Shown here piece after piece: positions 45,477 to 57,827 of a stretch of 64,000 nt of DNA. The notes beneath the pieces were generated by a model. The model saw nothing but the letters and a program-made list of their open reading frames with translations. It did not search any database and was not told the origin of the DNA. The translations under genes and the position numbers were made by a program. The DNA is from Streptomyces polyasparticus (GTDB taxonomy: Bacteria; Actinomycetota; Actinomycetes; Streptomycetales; Streptomycetaceae). The stretch spans positions 62,001 through 126,000 of the forward strand of contig NZ_JACTVJ010000018.1 of the NCBI RefSeq assembly GCF_014493765.1, given 5' to 3'. Every line of letters begins with the position of its first letter. Position 1 is the first letter of the stretch.

Positions 45477-45977
45477 ATGAGCACTGAATACGCCCCTGAG
45501 CACACGCCCCGGCTGAACATCGGCCAGCACATGCCGGAGTTCTACAAGGCCATGATCAAGGTCGACGGAGCTTCCCGCGCCGGGCTCGACCCGGTGATCG
45601 CCGAGCTCGTCAAGATCCGGTCCTCGCAGCTGAACCACTGCGCGTTCTGCCTCGACATGCACACCAAGGACGCGCTCGCGATGGGCGAGACGCCCGAGCG
45701 GATCTTCCAGCTGAGCGCCTGGGAGGAGTCGCGGCACTTCTACACGGAGAAGGAGGCGGCGGCGCTGGAGCTGGCGGAGGCGGTCACGGTTCTGACGGAC
45801 GGGTTCGTGCCGGATGAGGTGTGGGCGAACGCCGCCAAGCACTTCGACGAGGCGGAGCTGTCCGCGCTGCTCGCGGTGATCACGGTGATCAACGCGTGGA
45901 ACCGGATCGCCGTGTCCACGCGGATGGTGGCCGGGCACTACACGCCCGGGTCGGTCTCGCACCGTCCCAAGGACTGA
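45477..45977 (+). CDS. Carboxymuconolactone decarboxylase-family protein (AhpD-like)
   Basis: Protein of 166 aa with the AhpD-type redox motif in QLNHCAFCLDMHTKDA (CxxC plus downstream His). Such proteins are alkylhydroperoxidase-like reductants. The usual start PRLNIGQHMPEFYKAMIKVDGA is present. It diverges from the MocR regulator, so it may be switched on by it. The exact substrate is unknown. A strong bidirectional terminator follows. Confidence 0.88.
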   Translation: MSTEYAPEHTPRLNIGQHMPEFYKAMIKVDGASRAGLDPVIAELVKIRSSQLNHCAFCLDMHTKDALAMGETPERIFQLSAWEESRHFYTEKEAAALELAEAVTVLTDGFVPDEVWANAAKHFDEAELSALLAVITVINAWNRIAVSTRMVAGHYTPGSVSHRPKD

Positions 45978-45987
45978 GCGGTACACG

Positions 45988-46024
45988 CTGAGTGCCGGGC
46001 CCCCACACGGAGCCCGGCACTCAG
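45988..46024. terminator. Bidirectional terminator
   Basis: A perfect 13-bp stem (ctgagtgccgggc / gcccggcactcag) with an 11-base loop lies between the convergent AhpD-like gene (stop 45977) and the betaine-binding protein gene (stop 46043). Confidence 0.85.
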
Positions 46025-46042
46025 CAGGTCAGACGGCTGCCG

Positions 46043-47008
46043 TCACTTCTTGGGCAGCCACGCCTGCCACGTCTCCTTGTTCGCCGCGACCCACTTCTTC
46101 GCGGCCTCCTCGCCGGACATCTTGTCCTTGGCGATCCACTTCGAGACCTCGTTCTGCTGCTCGGTGGTCCACTTGAAGTTCTTCAGGAACTGCGCCGCGT
46201 CCCCGCCGTCCTTCGCGAAGTCCGCGTTCAGGTACTTCTGCAGCGGGGTGTTGGCGTAACCGCACTCGGTCTTCTCCTTGGGCTCGTTGCAGCCCTCCGA
46301 GAACTCCGGCAGCTTGACCTCGACCAGCTCGATGTCGGCGTTGAGCCACTGCGGCTCCCACCAGTACGTGATGAACGGCTGCTTGGCCGCGTACTTCTTC
46401 TGGATCTCCTTGATCTGGGCGGCCTCCGCACCCGTCTCCTTGATCTTGAAGTCCAGCTTGTGGTTCTTGATCAGCCATTCGTCGTACGTGGTGTAGGAGG
46501 GCGCGGCGCCGAGGAACTCGCCCTTGCCCTCGGACTCCGAGGTCTTGAAGTCCTTCGCGACCTTGTTGAGCGTCTTGATGTCGAGGACCTCGGGGTGCGC
46601 GTCCGCGTAGTACTTGGGCACGAACCAGCCGATGTGGCCGGTGACGCCCAGGTCGCCGCCCTTGACCACGGACTTCTTCTGGTCGATGTAGAGCTTCTGC
46701 TTCTCGGGCTGGCCGTCCCAGTCCTCGAGGATCGCGTCGGCCTCGCCGGAGTTGAGGGCGTCCCAGGCGATGGGCTCGTCCATCGTCTTGAGGGTGACCT
46801 TCTTGACGTCCAGCTCCTCTTCGAGGATCACCTTGGCGACCTCGGCGTTGGCCTGCGCACCGACCCACGAGGGCACCGTGATGGTGACCTCGTCCGAGCC
46901 GCCGCTCTTGCCGGTCTCGGCGGCACCGCAGGCGCTGAGCGCGAGCATGCCGAGCGCGCCGGCGCCCGCGACGAGGGAGGTGCGTATCCGCTGGTGACTG
47001 AGCTTCAT
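46043..47008 (-). CDS. Glycine betaine/proline ABC transporter, substrate-binding lipoprotein
   Basis: OpuAC-type solute-binding lipoprotein of 321 aa with the lipobox Cys at residue 27 (LALSAC). The binding-cleft aromatics expected for quaternary ammonium ligands are visible in VPSWVGAQAN, DWDGQPEKQ, GHIGWFVPKYY and FITYWWEPQWL. It is the last gene of the betaine operon, 52 bp after the permease, in an order often seen in actinomycetes. Confidence 0.92.
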   Translation of the reverse strand: MKLSHQRIRTSLVAGAGALGMLALSACGAAETGKSGGSDEVTITVPSWVGAQANAEVAKVILEEELDVKKVTLKTMDEPIAWDALNSGEADAILEDWDGQPEKQKLYIDQKKSVVKGGDLGVTGHIGWFVPKYYADAHPEVLDIKTLNKVAKDFKTSESEGKGEFLGAAPSYTTYDEWLIKNHKLDFKIKETGAEAAQIKEIQKKYAAKQPFITYWWEPQWLNADIELVEVKLPEFSEGCNEPKEKTECGYANTPLQKYLNADFAKDGGDAAQFLKNFKWTTEQQNEVSKWIAKDKMSGEEAAKKWVAANKETWQAWLPKK

Positions 47009-47060
47009 GAGCAGAGAATTCCTTTGGTAGGCAGGAGAGTTGGTAAGAAGCGGGGGGACG

Positions 47061-49067
47061 TCAGCGCGCCGTGCGCTCGCGTACGGCCGCGGGCTGTGTG
47101 ATCCGGTCGAGGAGTACGCCGAGGCAGACGATCGCGATACCGGCGGTCAGACCGAGCGCCAGATCGCCCTTGGTCAGGCCCTTGACCACGTCGACACCGA
47201 GTGCGCCGCCGCCGATCATTCCGGCGATGACGACCATGGACAGGACGAGGACGACGCCCTGGTTGACGGCGAGCAGCAGTGCGGGGCGGGCCAACGGGAG
47301 CTGGACCTGGCGCAGTTGCTGACCGGTGGAGGCGCCGAGCGAACGGGCCGCTTCGAGTGCGGAGGGGTCGATCTGGCGGATGCCCTGGGTGGTGATCCGG
47401 ATGACGGCCGGCAGGGCGTACAGCACGGAGGCCGCGACACCGGCGAACCGGCCTCCGCTGAACAGCGCGATCATCGGGATGAGATAGACGAACTGCGGCA
47501 TCGTCTGCAGGGTGTCGAGGACCGGCCGGATCACCCGTTCCACCCAGCCGACGCGGGCGGCGAGCACACCGATCGCGAAGCCGATGAGCAGGGTGAGGGC
47601 GAGGGCCGCGATCACCTGCGAGAGCGTGTCCATGGAGCGGGTCCACAGGCCCATCGCGCCGATCACGCCGAGCGCGAGGACCACGGTGAGCGCCGCGCGC
47701 AGGCGTCCGACGGCGTACGCGATCATGCCCGCGACCAGGAGCAGGGCCCACCAGGGTGTGCCGACGAGTGCGCTGCGCAGCGGGTTGAGCACGTACTCGG
47801 CGAAGCCGTCGGCCCAGGTCTGGGTGCCGCCCAGGAGCGGGATGCCGGCGGAGAGTTCGCGTTCGATCCAGCCCGTCACGTCGTTGACGGGGTCGGCGAT
47901 GGAGACCACCCAGCTCTCGGGCCACTCCTGCTTGCCGAGGGCCGAACCGACCGCCGTGGCGGCAGCCACTCCGGCGACGACGACTGCGCGCAGGATCCAG
48001 GCCGTACGGGCGGAACGTACGCCCTCGTCGGGGTCGTCGAGCCGCTCGCCCGCGGCCGCCGTGGTGCGGTCGAGCCAGATGGCGAGCAGCACGATCGCGA
48101 CACCGGGCGGCAGCGCGAGACCGACGTCGACGACGGCGAGGGCCTTGTAGATGGGCTCGCCGAGTCCGCCGGCGCCGATGATCGTGGCGAGCACGACCAT
48201 CGAGAGGCTCATCATGATCGTCTGGTTGAGGCCGAGCAGCATCTGCTTGCGGGCCAGCGGAAGCCGGGCCGTCCACAGCCGCTGCCAGGCGTTCGCGCCC
48301 AGCGAGGCGGAGGCCTCCAGGGCCGCCGGGTCCGCGCCGCGCAGGCCGAGTGCGGTGAGCCGGGCCATCGGCGGTACGGCGTAGATGACCGTGGCCACGA
48401 AGGCGGACGGGACGCCGATGCCGAAGATCAGCACGAACGGCAGCAGATACGAGAAGGCCGGAAGCACCTGCATCGTGTCGAACACCGGGCGCAGCATCCG
48501 CTCGGCGCGGTCCGAGAGCCCGGCGAGCAGGCCGAGCAGCACACCGACGAGGGCGGCCACGGCCACGCACACGACCATCAGCGACAGCGTGTCCATGGCC
48601 GGTTCCCACATGCCGAGCAGGCCGATGAGACCGAAGGTGCCGAGCGCGGTGCCGGCGGTGACCAGGGCGCGCTTGCGCAGGCCCGCGCCACCCGCGTACC
48701 AGGCGATGAGGACGGCGGCCACGGTGACACCGAGGAAGCCGAGCGACTCCAGGCCGCTGAACACGCCGTCGACGGCGGATTCGGCGGTGTTGGAGATGTG
48801 AAGCAGGAAGTACAGGAACAGCGGGTGGGTGGTGCGGTTGTCGACCAGCCACTCGTTGAAGTCCGTGAGCGGGGTGCGGACGTCGACCGTCAGGTCGGCG
48901 GGCCACTCACCGCTGCCGGCCACGGCCGCGGAGACCACCGCGACGAGCGCGGCGAGCACCAGGAGCACGGCCTTGGGGTGAGCCGCGAGACGGGCCAGCG
49001 TTCCGGGCGGCTGCGGGGCGCCCGGTGCCGCCGTCTTGGCGGGGCGTTCGAGGGTAGGGGCACTCAT
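47061..49067 (-). CDS. Glycine betaine ABC transporter permease, two fused ProW-type domains
   Basis: Protein of 668 aa with two complete permease domains in tandem. Each has the inner-membrane coupling (EAA) loop: DPAALEASASLGANAWQRLW in the first half and DPSALEAARSLGASTGQQL in the second. Each is followed by LPLA and a GAGGLG/GGGALG segment. A fused dimer replaces the homodimer of ProW/OpuAB. The ATG at 49067 fits the hydrophilic N-terminus. It lies 34 bp after the ATPase gene. Confidence 0.9.
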   Translation of the reverse strand: MSAPTLERPAKTAAPGAPQPPGTLARLAAHPKAVLLVLAALVAVVSAAVAGSGEWPADLTVDVRTPLTDFNEWLVDNRTTHPLFLYFLLHISNTAESAVDGVFSGLESLGFLGVTVAAVLIAWYAGGAGLRKRALVTAGTALGTFGLIGLLGMWEPAMDTLSLMVVCVAVAALVGVLLGLLAGLSDRAERMLRPVFDTMQVLPAFSYLLPFVLIFGIGVPSAFVATVIYAVPPMARLTALGLRGADPAALEASASLGANAWQRLWTARLPLARKQMLLGLNQTIMMSLSMVVLATIIGAGGLGEPIYKALAVVDVGLALPPGVAIVLLAIWLDRTTAAAGERLDDPDEGVRSARTAWILRAVVVAGVAAATAVGSALGKQEWPESWVVSIADPVNDVTGWIERELSAGIPLLGGTQTWADGFAEYVLNPLRSALVGTPWWALLLVAGMIAYAVGRLRAALTVVLALGVIGAMGLWTRSMDTLSQVIAALALTLLIGFAIGVLAARVGWVERVIRPVLDTLQTMPQFVYLIPMIALFSGGRFAGVAASVLYALPAVIRITTQGIRQIDPSALEAARSLGASTGQQLRQVQLPLARPALLLAVNQGVVLVLSMVVIAGMIGGGALGVDVVKGLTKGDLALGLTAGIAIVCLGVLLDRITQPAAVRERTAR

Positions 49068-49101
49068 GCGACGCGCCCCCTCGTACAGCCGTGAACAGGA
49101 C

Positions 49102-50231
<1,130 letters not shown>

Positions 50232-50232
<1 letters not shown>

Positions 50233-51752
50233 CAGGCATCACTCCCGGTCAGCAGCTCGGCGCATTTCTCGCCCACCATCAGGACCCCGATCATCGGGTT
50301 GACCGCGGGCATCGTCGGGAAGACGGACGCATCGGCGATCCGGACGCCGCTGAGGCCGCGGACCGTCAAGTCCGGGGACACTACGGCAAGTTCATCAGCG
50401 GAGGCACCCATTCGGCAGGTACCCGCGGGGTGGTAGACGGTGTGGGCGACCTGGCGCGCGTACGCGCTGAGCTCTTCGTCGTCGGTCACATGGGGGCCGG
50501 GCGCAACCTCGCTCTTGAGCCAGGACGCGAGCGGTTCGGTCTGGGCGATCTCCCGCGCGATCTTGATTCCGTCGACCAGGGTGCGGCCGTCGTAGTCGTC
50601 CTCGTCGGTGAAGTACCGGAAGTCGAGGGCGGGTTTGACCTCGGGGTCCTTGCTGGTGAGGTAGAGGCGCCCACGACTGCGGGGCTTCGGGATGTTCGGC
50701 GTCATCGAGACGCCGTACGCAGGCCGCTCGTACCCGATCCGCTCCGGATTGTCCGTGAACGGTATCTGGTAGAAGTGGAACATCAGGTCGGGGCCCTTGA
50801 ACTGCGGGTCCCTGCGCACGAAGAGCCCCGCGTCCGAGTCCATCGCGGAGTTCTCGGGGATCGGTCCGTGCGTCTCCCAGACGATCACGGACTCGGGGTG
50901 GTCGAGCAGGTTCTCGCCGACGCCCGGCAGGTCGTGCACCACGGGTATCCCGAGCGCTTCGAGCTGCTCGCGCGGGCCTATGCCGGAGTGCAGCAGCAGC
51001 CGGGGCGTGTCCACGGCGCCCGCGCACACGATGACCTCGCGCGCGGCCTCGACGTAGAGCTCCTCGCCGTCCTTCGTGCGGACGTGGGCACCGCGCGCCC
51101 GGGTGCCTTCGAGCTCGAGCCGGTACGCCCAGGTCTCAAGCAGGATCGTCAGGTTGGGGCGCTCGTCCATCACGGGATGGAGATACGCGACCGAGGCGCT
51201 GGAGCGCTTGTTGTTCTCGGGGTGGTACGCGAGGTCGAAGAAGCCCACGCCCTCGTCGAAGGGCTGCTTGTTGAAGCCCTCGACGCGCGGCACCCCGAGC
51301 GCGGTCTGCGCGGCGTCCACGAAGTCGCGGGCGATCGCGTTCCGGTCCTTCTCGTCCACCGGCACGATGTTGTTGAGCAGCTTGTCGAAGTACGGGGACA
51401 TCGACGCGGCGTCCCAGCCCTCGGCGCCGTGCTCGGCCCACTCGTCCCAGTCGGACGGCAGCGGCCTGAACGCGATCAGGGTGTTGTGCGAGGAACACCC
51501 GCCGAGCACCCGGGCGCGGCTGTGCCGGATGTGCGAGTTGCCGCGGGGCTGCTCGGTCGTCGGGTAGTCGTAGTCGAGTTCACCGCCGAGCAGGCCCATC
51601 CAGCGGCGCAGGGTGAGCACGTCGTCGCGCCCCACATCGCTCGGGCCGCCCTCGATGACGGCGACCGTGACTCCTGGGTCCTCGGTCAGCCGGGAGGCGA
51701 TCACCGAGCCTGCGGTGCCACCTCCGACGACTACGTAGTCGTATTGAGGCAT
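50232..51752 (-). CDS. GMC oxidoreductase, choline oxidase-like
   Basis: Flavoprotein of 506 aa expected to oxidise choline to betaine aldehyde. It starts with the FAD fold [29 protein letters not shown] places a His (residue 89) where choline oxidase binds FAD covalently. Near the C-terminus are [11 protein letters not shown] and [15 protein letters not shown], which hold the catalytic His and Asn. It lies between betaine-aldehyde dehydrogenase and the betaine importer, making a choline substrate very likely. Whether oxygen or a quinone is the acceptor is inferred from the motif only. Confidence 0.87.
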
Positions 51753-51848
51753 GTGCGTGTTCCCCTTCGTGGTGCTAAAGGTGCGTCGCGTAATGGGTGT
51801 TGGCGCTGTGCGTCGGGTCGGCCGGGTGGTCAGCCCCTTTCGGCCCTC

Positions 51849-53351
51849 TCAGCCCGCGAACCAGCGGACGGGCCGCGGGTCCAGGTTCTGGTAGATGTGC
51901 TTGGTCTCGCGGTACTCGGCCAGACCCGAAGGGCCGAGCTCGCGCCCGACGCCGGACTTGCCGAAGCCGCCCCATTCCGCCTGCGGCAGATACGGGTGGA
52001 AGTCGTTGATCCAGACGGTGCCGTGCCGCATCCGGCGGGCCATCCGCCGCGCCTTGGAGTTGTCCGAGGTCCACACGGCGCCCGCGAGCCCGTACTCGGT
52101 GTCGTTGGCGAGCGCCAGGGCCTCGTCCTCGGTGGTGAAGGTCTCGACGGTCAGGACGGGGCCGAAGACCTCCTTGCGTACGACGCGCATCTCGCGGTGG
52201 CACCGGTCGAGGACGGTCGGCTCGTAGAAGTAGCCCTCGGCGGGCCGGTCCTCGCTCGGTGCGGGGCGCTTGCCGCCGCAGCGCAGGACCGCGCCTTCCG
52301 CCAGGGCGGAGGCCACGTATCCCTCGGTCTTGTCCAACTGCTGCTGCGATACGAGGGGTCCGCACTCGACACCGTCGGCGGTGCCGCGGCCGAGCCTGAT
52401 CTGCGAGGCACGGCGGGCGAGTTCGGCGACGAAGCGCTCGCGGACGGACTCCTCGACGATGAGGCGGCCGCCGGCCGAGCAGACCTGGCCGCTGTGGATG
52501 AACGCGGCGTTCAGGGCCTGGTCGACGGCCGTGTCGAAGCCCTCCTCGGTGGCGCAGGCGTCGGCGAAGACCACGTTGGGGTTCTTGCCGCCGAGTTCGA
52601 GCGCGACCTTCTTGACGCTCTTCGCCGCGGCCTCGGCCACCTTGGTACCGCTGATGAGGCCGCCGGTGAACGAGATGAGGTCGACGTCCTGGTGCTCGGC
52701 GAACCGGGCGCCGACGGTGTGGCCCGGGCCGGTCACGATGTTCGCGACACCGGCCGGCAGACCGGCCTCTTCGAGCAGGCGGATCAGGGCGACCGTGGTC
52801 AGCGGGGTGATCTCGCTGGGCTTGACGACGAAGGTGTTGCCCGCGGCGAGAGCCGGGGCGATCTTCCAACTGGCCTGAAGAAGCGGGTAGTTCCAGGGCG
52901 TGATCATCGCGCAGACTCCGACCGGCTCGTGCACGACGGTGCTGTGCACGGTGTCGGAGCCCGCGTCGACGACCCGCCCCGGACCTTCGCCGATCACCAG
53001 ATCGGCGAAGTAGCGGAAGGCGTCGGCCACGCAGTCGACGTCGACCCGGCCCTCCTCGACGGTCTTGCCCGCGTCCCGGCTCTCCAGGAGCCCGAGCTCT
53101 TCACGGTCCCGTACGAGGAAGTCCGCCACGCGCCGCAGCAGCGCGGCCCGTTCGGCGACCGGCGTTTGGGGCCAGGGGCCTTCGTCGAAGGCGCGGCGCG
53201 CGGCGGCGATCGCCAGATCGGCGTCGGCCGCGCCCCCCTCGGCGACGACGGTGAACGGGCGGGCCTCGGCGGGGTCGAGGATCTCGCGCGTGGAACCGTC
53301 GAGGGCGTTTCGCCACTCTCCGTCCACGTGGATGGTCTGTTGTGCCGACAC
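51849..53351 (-). CDS. Betaine-aldehyde dehydrogenase family protein
   Basis: NAD(P)-dependent aldehyde dehydrogenase of 500 aa turning betaine aldehyde into glycine betaine. Visible features are PWNYPLLQASWK, catalytic Glu in LELGGKNPNVVF and catalytic Cys in HSGQVCSAGGRL. The start is uncertain: GTG 53351 gives the usual family length, while ATG 53381 adds ten basic residues. It is the first gene of the five-gene betaine synthesis and uptake operon (53351 down to 46043), which probably responds to osmotic stress. Confidence 0.9.
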   Translation of the reverse strand: MSAQQTIHVDGEWRNALDGSTREILDPAEARPFTVVAEGGAADADLAIAAARRAFDEGPWPQTPVAERAALLRRVADFLVRDREELGLLESRDAGKTVEEGRVDVDCVADAFRYFADLVIGEGPGRVVDAGSDTVHSTVVHEPVGVCAMITPWNYPLLQASWKIAPALAAGNTFVVKPSEITPLTTVALIRLLEEAGLPAGVANIVTGPGHTVGARFAEHQDVDLISFTGGLISGTKVAEAAAKSVKKVALELGGKNPNVVFADACATEEGFDTAVDQALNAAFIHSGQVCSAGGRLIVEESVRERFVAELARRASQIRLGRGTADGVECGPLVSQQQLDKTEGYVASALAEGAVLRCGGKRPAPSEDRPAEGYFYEPTVLDRCHREMRVVRKEVFGPVLTVETFTTEDEALALANDTEYGLAGAVWTSDNSKARRMARRMRHGTVWINDFHPYLPQAEWGGFGKSGVGRELGPSGLAEYRETKHIYQNLDPRPVRWFAG

Positions 53352-53537
53352 TTCGCGTCTTGCCTTCCGTTCCCGAAACATTCACCGCGCGTAGTCGCGT
53401 GTGATCGGAAGCCCCTGCCCCCACGCGTCGAAGGCATGCGCATTGGTTTACGGAAAGTGGTCCGGGTCACTCGGCGCTAGGATTCTGCGTCCTGAACCTG
53501 CCCATCTGGGCGGTCTGTTCCCTATCGAGGAGAAGCG

Positions 53538-54293
53538 ATGTCCACGACCCGTCGAAGGACGCTGAGCGCCGCCGGAGTCACGCTGTGTGCGGGACTGCTC
53601 ATGGGCACCCTCGCCGCATGCGGGGACGATGCGGGCGGTGACAGCATCGCCGACAAGAGCGCCAAGGAGATCAGCGACGCGGCGCAGCAGTCGCTGCTCG
53701 ACGCCAAGTCGCTGCGGATGGCGATGAGCGGCGGCACGGGCGACGACGGACCCACGGCCTTCGACCTGCACGTCGACCAGGACGGCAACTGCTCGGGCAC
53801 CTTCGAGATGGGCACCGGCAAGGGCAGCTTCGACATCCTCAAGCGCGGCGACAAGGTGTGGATCAAGGCCGACCCGCAGTTCTGGAAGGCCACGGGTGGT
53901 CCGCAGGGCGAGGCCGTGTCGAAGCTGCTCGGCGACAAGTACCTCGTGGGCGACGCCAACGACCCCCAGATGAGCGACCTTTCCTCCTCGTGCAACCTCA
54001 AGGAGCTGCAGAAGGAGATGAAGTCGGACGACGACTCCGACGACCTCAAGAAGGGCGGCAAGTCCAGCGTCGACGGCCAGGAGACGATCACGATCGAGGC
54101 CACCGACAAGGGCGAGAAGAGCACGATCGACGTCGCCACCGAGGGCGAGCCGTACCCGCTGAAGATCGTCAACAACGAGGACGGCAAGAAGGAGACGGTG
54201 CTGCTCTCCGACTACAACAAGCCCGTGACCAGTGAGACCCCTCCGGCCGGCGAGACGGTGGACATCAAGGAGCTGCAGAAGCAGCAGTCCTGA
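53538..54293 (+). CDS. Lipoprotein, LppX/LprG-like
   Basis: Secreted lipoprotein of 251 aa with the lipobox LAAC. An alternating beta-rich domain follows with DAKSLRMAMSGGTGDDG, SFDILKRGDKVWIKADPQFWKA and VDGQETITIEATDKG. This pattern matches the LppX/LprAFG-like fold that binds lipids in mycobacteria. The lipid cargo in this organism is unknown. It is transcribed alone and ends at the strong bidirectional terminator shared with mdh. Confidence 0.8.
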   Translation: MSTTRRRTLSAAGVTLCAGLLMGTLAACGDDAGGDSIADKSAKEISDAAQQSLLDAKSLRMAMSGGTGDDGPTAFDLHVDQDGNCSGTFEMGTGKGSFDILKRGDKVWIKADPQFWKATGGPQGEAVSKLLGDKYLVGDANDPQMSDLSSSCNLKELQKEMKSDDDSDDLKKGGKSSVDGQETITIEATDKGEKSTIDVATEGEPYPLKIVNNEDGKKETVLLSDYNKPVTSETPPAGETVDIKELQKQQS

Positions 54294-54336
54294 CCGTAGG
54301 GCTGCCGGGTCGCGCGTCCCGACCGTGGCCGATACG

Positions 54337-54374
54337 CCGAAGTCCCGGCTCCCTGAAGGGAACCGGGACTTCGG
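54337..54374. terminator. Bidirectional terminator between lipoprotein gene and mdh
   Basis: A perfect 12-bp stem (ccgaagtcccgg / ccgggacttcgg) with a 14-base loop sits between the two convergent stops at 54293 and 54393. Confidence 0.88.
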
Positions 54375-54392
54375 TGCGTACGGGGGAAGAAC

Positions 54393-55773
<1,381 letters not shown>

Positions 55774-55800
<27 letters not shown>

Positions 55801-56823
55801 GCCCAGCGTCACGCAGGCCTTCGCGTCCTTGACGTTCTTCACCGGGATCATCGGGGTGTACGCGTCGAAGTCTCCGTTGACCTCGGCGGTCTGCGTCTTC
55901 TCGCCCTTCACCCTTATCTCCACGGTGTCACCGGGGCTCGCCGAGGTGATACGGCCCCAGGCCGCGCCGCAGGTCTTGCTGTAGCGGACCTCGACCTTGG
56001 CCTCGCCGACCGTGACGTCGACCGGCGGCGAGGTCGCCAGCGTGCCGCCGCAGCCCATCTCCTCCGGGTCCTTGCCGGCGCAGGAGTCACCGCTGCACTC
56101 GACGCCTTCGGGCAGGCTCGGATTGCTGGTGGTCGGGGTCGCGGGCGGCTTGTTGCCCACCGGGTCCCCGCCGTCGTCCTTGCCGAAGTCGGTGAGGAAC
56201 ACCGCGGCCGCGATGACCACGAGCGCGCCGACCACGCCCGCGAGGAACATCGTCAGCTTCCGCTTCCTGCGCTGCCCGTCGGGCGAGCCGCCCCGCGCGG
56301 GAGCCGGACGCTCCGGGCGCCCGGGCCCGGACGGCGGGCCGTAGGAACGCGCGCCCGGGGCCGAAGCCGCGCCGGACTGCTGCCCGGCCGGGCTGTACGT
56401 GGACGCAGGCTGCGTCGGCGGATGGGCGGCAGCGGCGCCCGCGGCGCGCGGTTTGCCGTTCCGTCCCTTGGCGGGCCCCGGTCCGAACTCACCGAGCGCG
56501 GCGCGCGCCTGGGAGATCCGGATCGCCTCCATGGTCATGTCGTGACGCATCTCGGAGCGGCTCCAGGCGCGCTCCGCGAGCTCCCACATGGTGGTCAGAT
56601 GCATCGGGTTGGTGCCGGTGACCTCGGCCAGAGCCACGATCGCGCCCTTGGGCGCGAGCAGCCGGCCGTTCAGATAGCGCTCCCACGATGTCTTGCTGTA
56701 GCCCGTACGGTCCGCCACCGCGGCGATACTCAGCCCGCTGCGGTCCACGAGCCTGCGCAGCTGGCTCGCGAACTCGCGTACCTGCGGGTCGAGTTCCTCC
56801 GGTAGCGCCCTCCAACGAGGCAT
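55774..56823 (-). CDS. Membrane-anchored XRE-type regulator with DUF2690 domain
   Basis: Protein of 349 aa. The cytoplasmic helix-turn-helix (about 12-75) has SIAAVADRTGYSKTSWERYLNGR. A Pro/Gly/Ala-rich linker precedes one membrane span (about 215-235: LTMFLAGVVGALVVIAAAVFL). The extracytoplasmic DUF2690 domain has paired Cys (ECSGDSCAGKDPEEMGCGG ... SKTCGAAWGRI). It may pass an outside signal to DNA directly. GGGGGA precedes the ATG. The last eight codons are copied downstream in tandem (55697-55800). Confidence 0.88.
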
Positions 56824-57187
56824 TGCTTCCCCCTTGTCCCCCCGTGTCGTGCCCAGACGTACCCGTGTGCGCAGCCCTGCATGCCCTTGCCCCGCCCTTC
56901 CCAAGGCCGGGTAAAAGCGCCCCCATGGCTACCCACAGGGATGCCAGAAGCAAGGGTCTCAGTTCCCCCGGCACCGGCGCACGGGAGCATTACGGGTCAG
57001 GGTGCGCCCCGTCGCGCGCCCTCGTGGTCGAACTGCAGTGTCCCATCGGCGTCCCACGGCCCGCGTGGGAACCCCAGGTCAGCGTACGGGACGTCCCGCA
57101 GGGTCCCGACCGTCGCGAGATTGCTTTTGTGCAACCTCTCCGGCCGGACAAGCTCGATGTGTCAAGACACCTACGGGGGGAGCTCAG

Positions 57188-57709
57188 ATGCACCTCAGCA
57201 TGCGCAATCGACTCGGTCTCGCGGCCATGGCCGTCCTGACGGGTACAGGTCTCGCGGTCGCCGGTGTCGCACCGGCCGCGGTGGCCACCGGCCAGCAGGT
57301 GATCGACGGCAGCGGCGACCCGACGAACGACTGGAAGGAAGAGGGGAACCTTTCGCGCACCTCGCACGCCCACAGCAAGGCGACGCGGCTGTGGCAGACG
57401 ATCCTGTGGGCCGACGGCGCCAAGTACAAGGGGTCGGACGGCAAGTGGCACACGTACACGAAGAGCGAGATCGACGGCCACTTCGGCAAGCGCACCGAGT
57501 CGGCCACGAAGTACTGGCAGAAGCGTGAGGGGCTGGCGGTCGACGGCATCGTCGGCAAGCAGACCTTCGGTTACGCGGACGACTTCCTCTTCGCGGGCAG
57601 CGGCGGCACGGTCAGCTACGCCGGCTACGAGCACGACGTCAACTTCAAGCGCTGGAGCGGCAAGTACCACGTGAAGGTCGGCGGCCAGTGGAAGAAGGCC
57701 ACGTACTGA
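57188..57709 (+). CDS. Secreted peptidoglycan-binding domain protein
   Basis: Exported protein of 173 aa with a signal peptide (cleavage near AVATG). Its domain has the PG_binding_1 layout: ATRLWQTILWADG, then FGKRTESATKYWQKREGLAVDGIVGKQTFG. This three-helix fold binds cell-wall peptides. A short C-terminal beta region follows (VSYAGYEHDVNFKRW), and there is no catalytic domain. GGGGGGAGC precedes the ATG. It sits between the two related XRE membrane regulators and may be functionally linked to them. Confidence 0.85.
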   Translation: MHLSMRNRLGLAAMAVLTGTGLAVAGVAPAAVATGQQVIDGSGDPTNDWKEEGNLSRTSHAHSKATRLWQTILWADGAKYKGSDGKWHTYTKSEIDGHFGKRTESATKYWQKREGLAVDGIVGKQTFGYADDFLFAGSGGTVSYAGYEHDVNFKRWSGKYHVKVGGQWKKATY

Positions 57710-57750
57710 GCCGAGAACCGCGTCATCAGCGGTCCGGCACCCGGCACGAC

Positions 57751-57784
57751 GACGGGCTCCTCGCTTCCCAGCGAGGAGCCCGTC
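57751..57784. terminator. Bidirectional terminator
   Basis: A perfect 14-bp stem (gacgggctcctcgc / gcgaggagcccgtc) with a 6-base loop lies between the peptidoglycan-binding gene and the convergent XRE gene. Confidence 0.9.
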
Positions 57785-57791
57785 TCCATGA

Positions 57792-57827
57792 CGTGCCTAC
57801 GTGAGGAGGCGTGCCTACGTGAGGAGG
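57792..57827. repeat. 18-bp tandem duplication copying the stop codon of the second XRE gene
   Basis: Two perfect copies of cgtgcctacgtgaggagg lie side by side. The inner copy (57810-57827) contains the gene's last codons and its TAG at 57815-57817. The outer copy lies just downstream. Confidence 0.85.

Noticed and set aside
50430-53480. Very long open frame antisense to the GMC and aldehyde dehydrogenase genes
   Set aside because: It is a byproduct of GC-rich codon usage; its composition is unlike a protein and both opposite-strand genes are clearly real. The same applies to long frames antisense to sdhA (3479-5248) and to the betaine permease (47040-49094).
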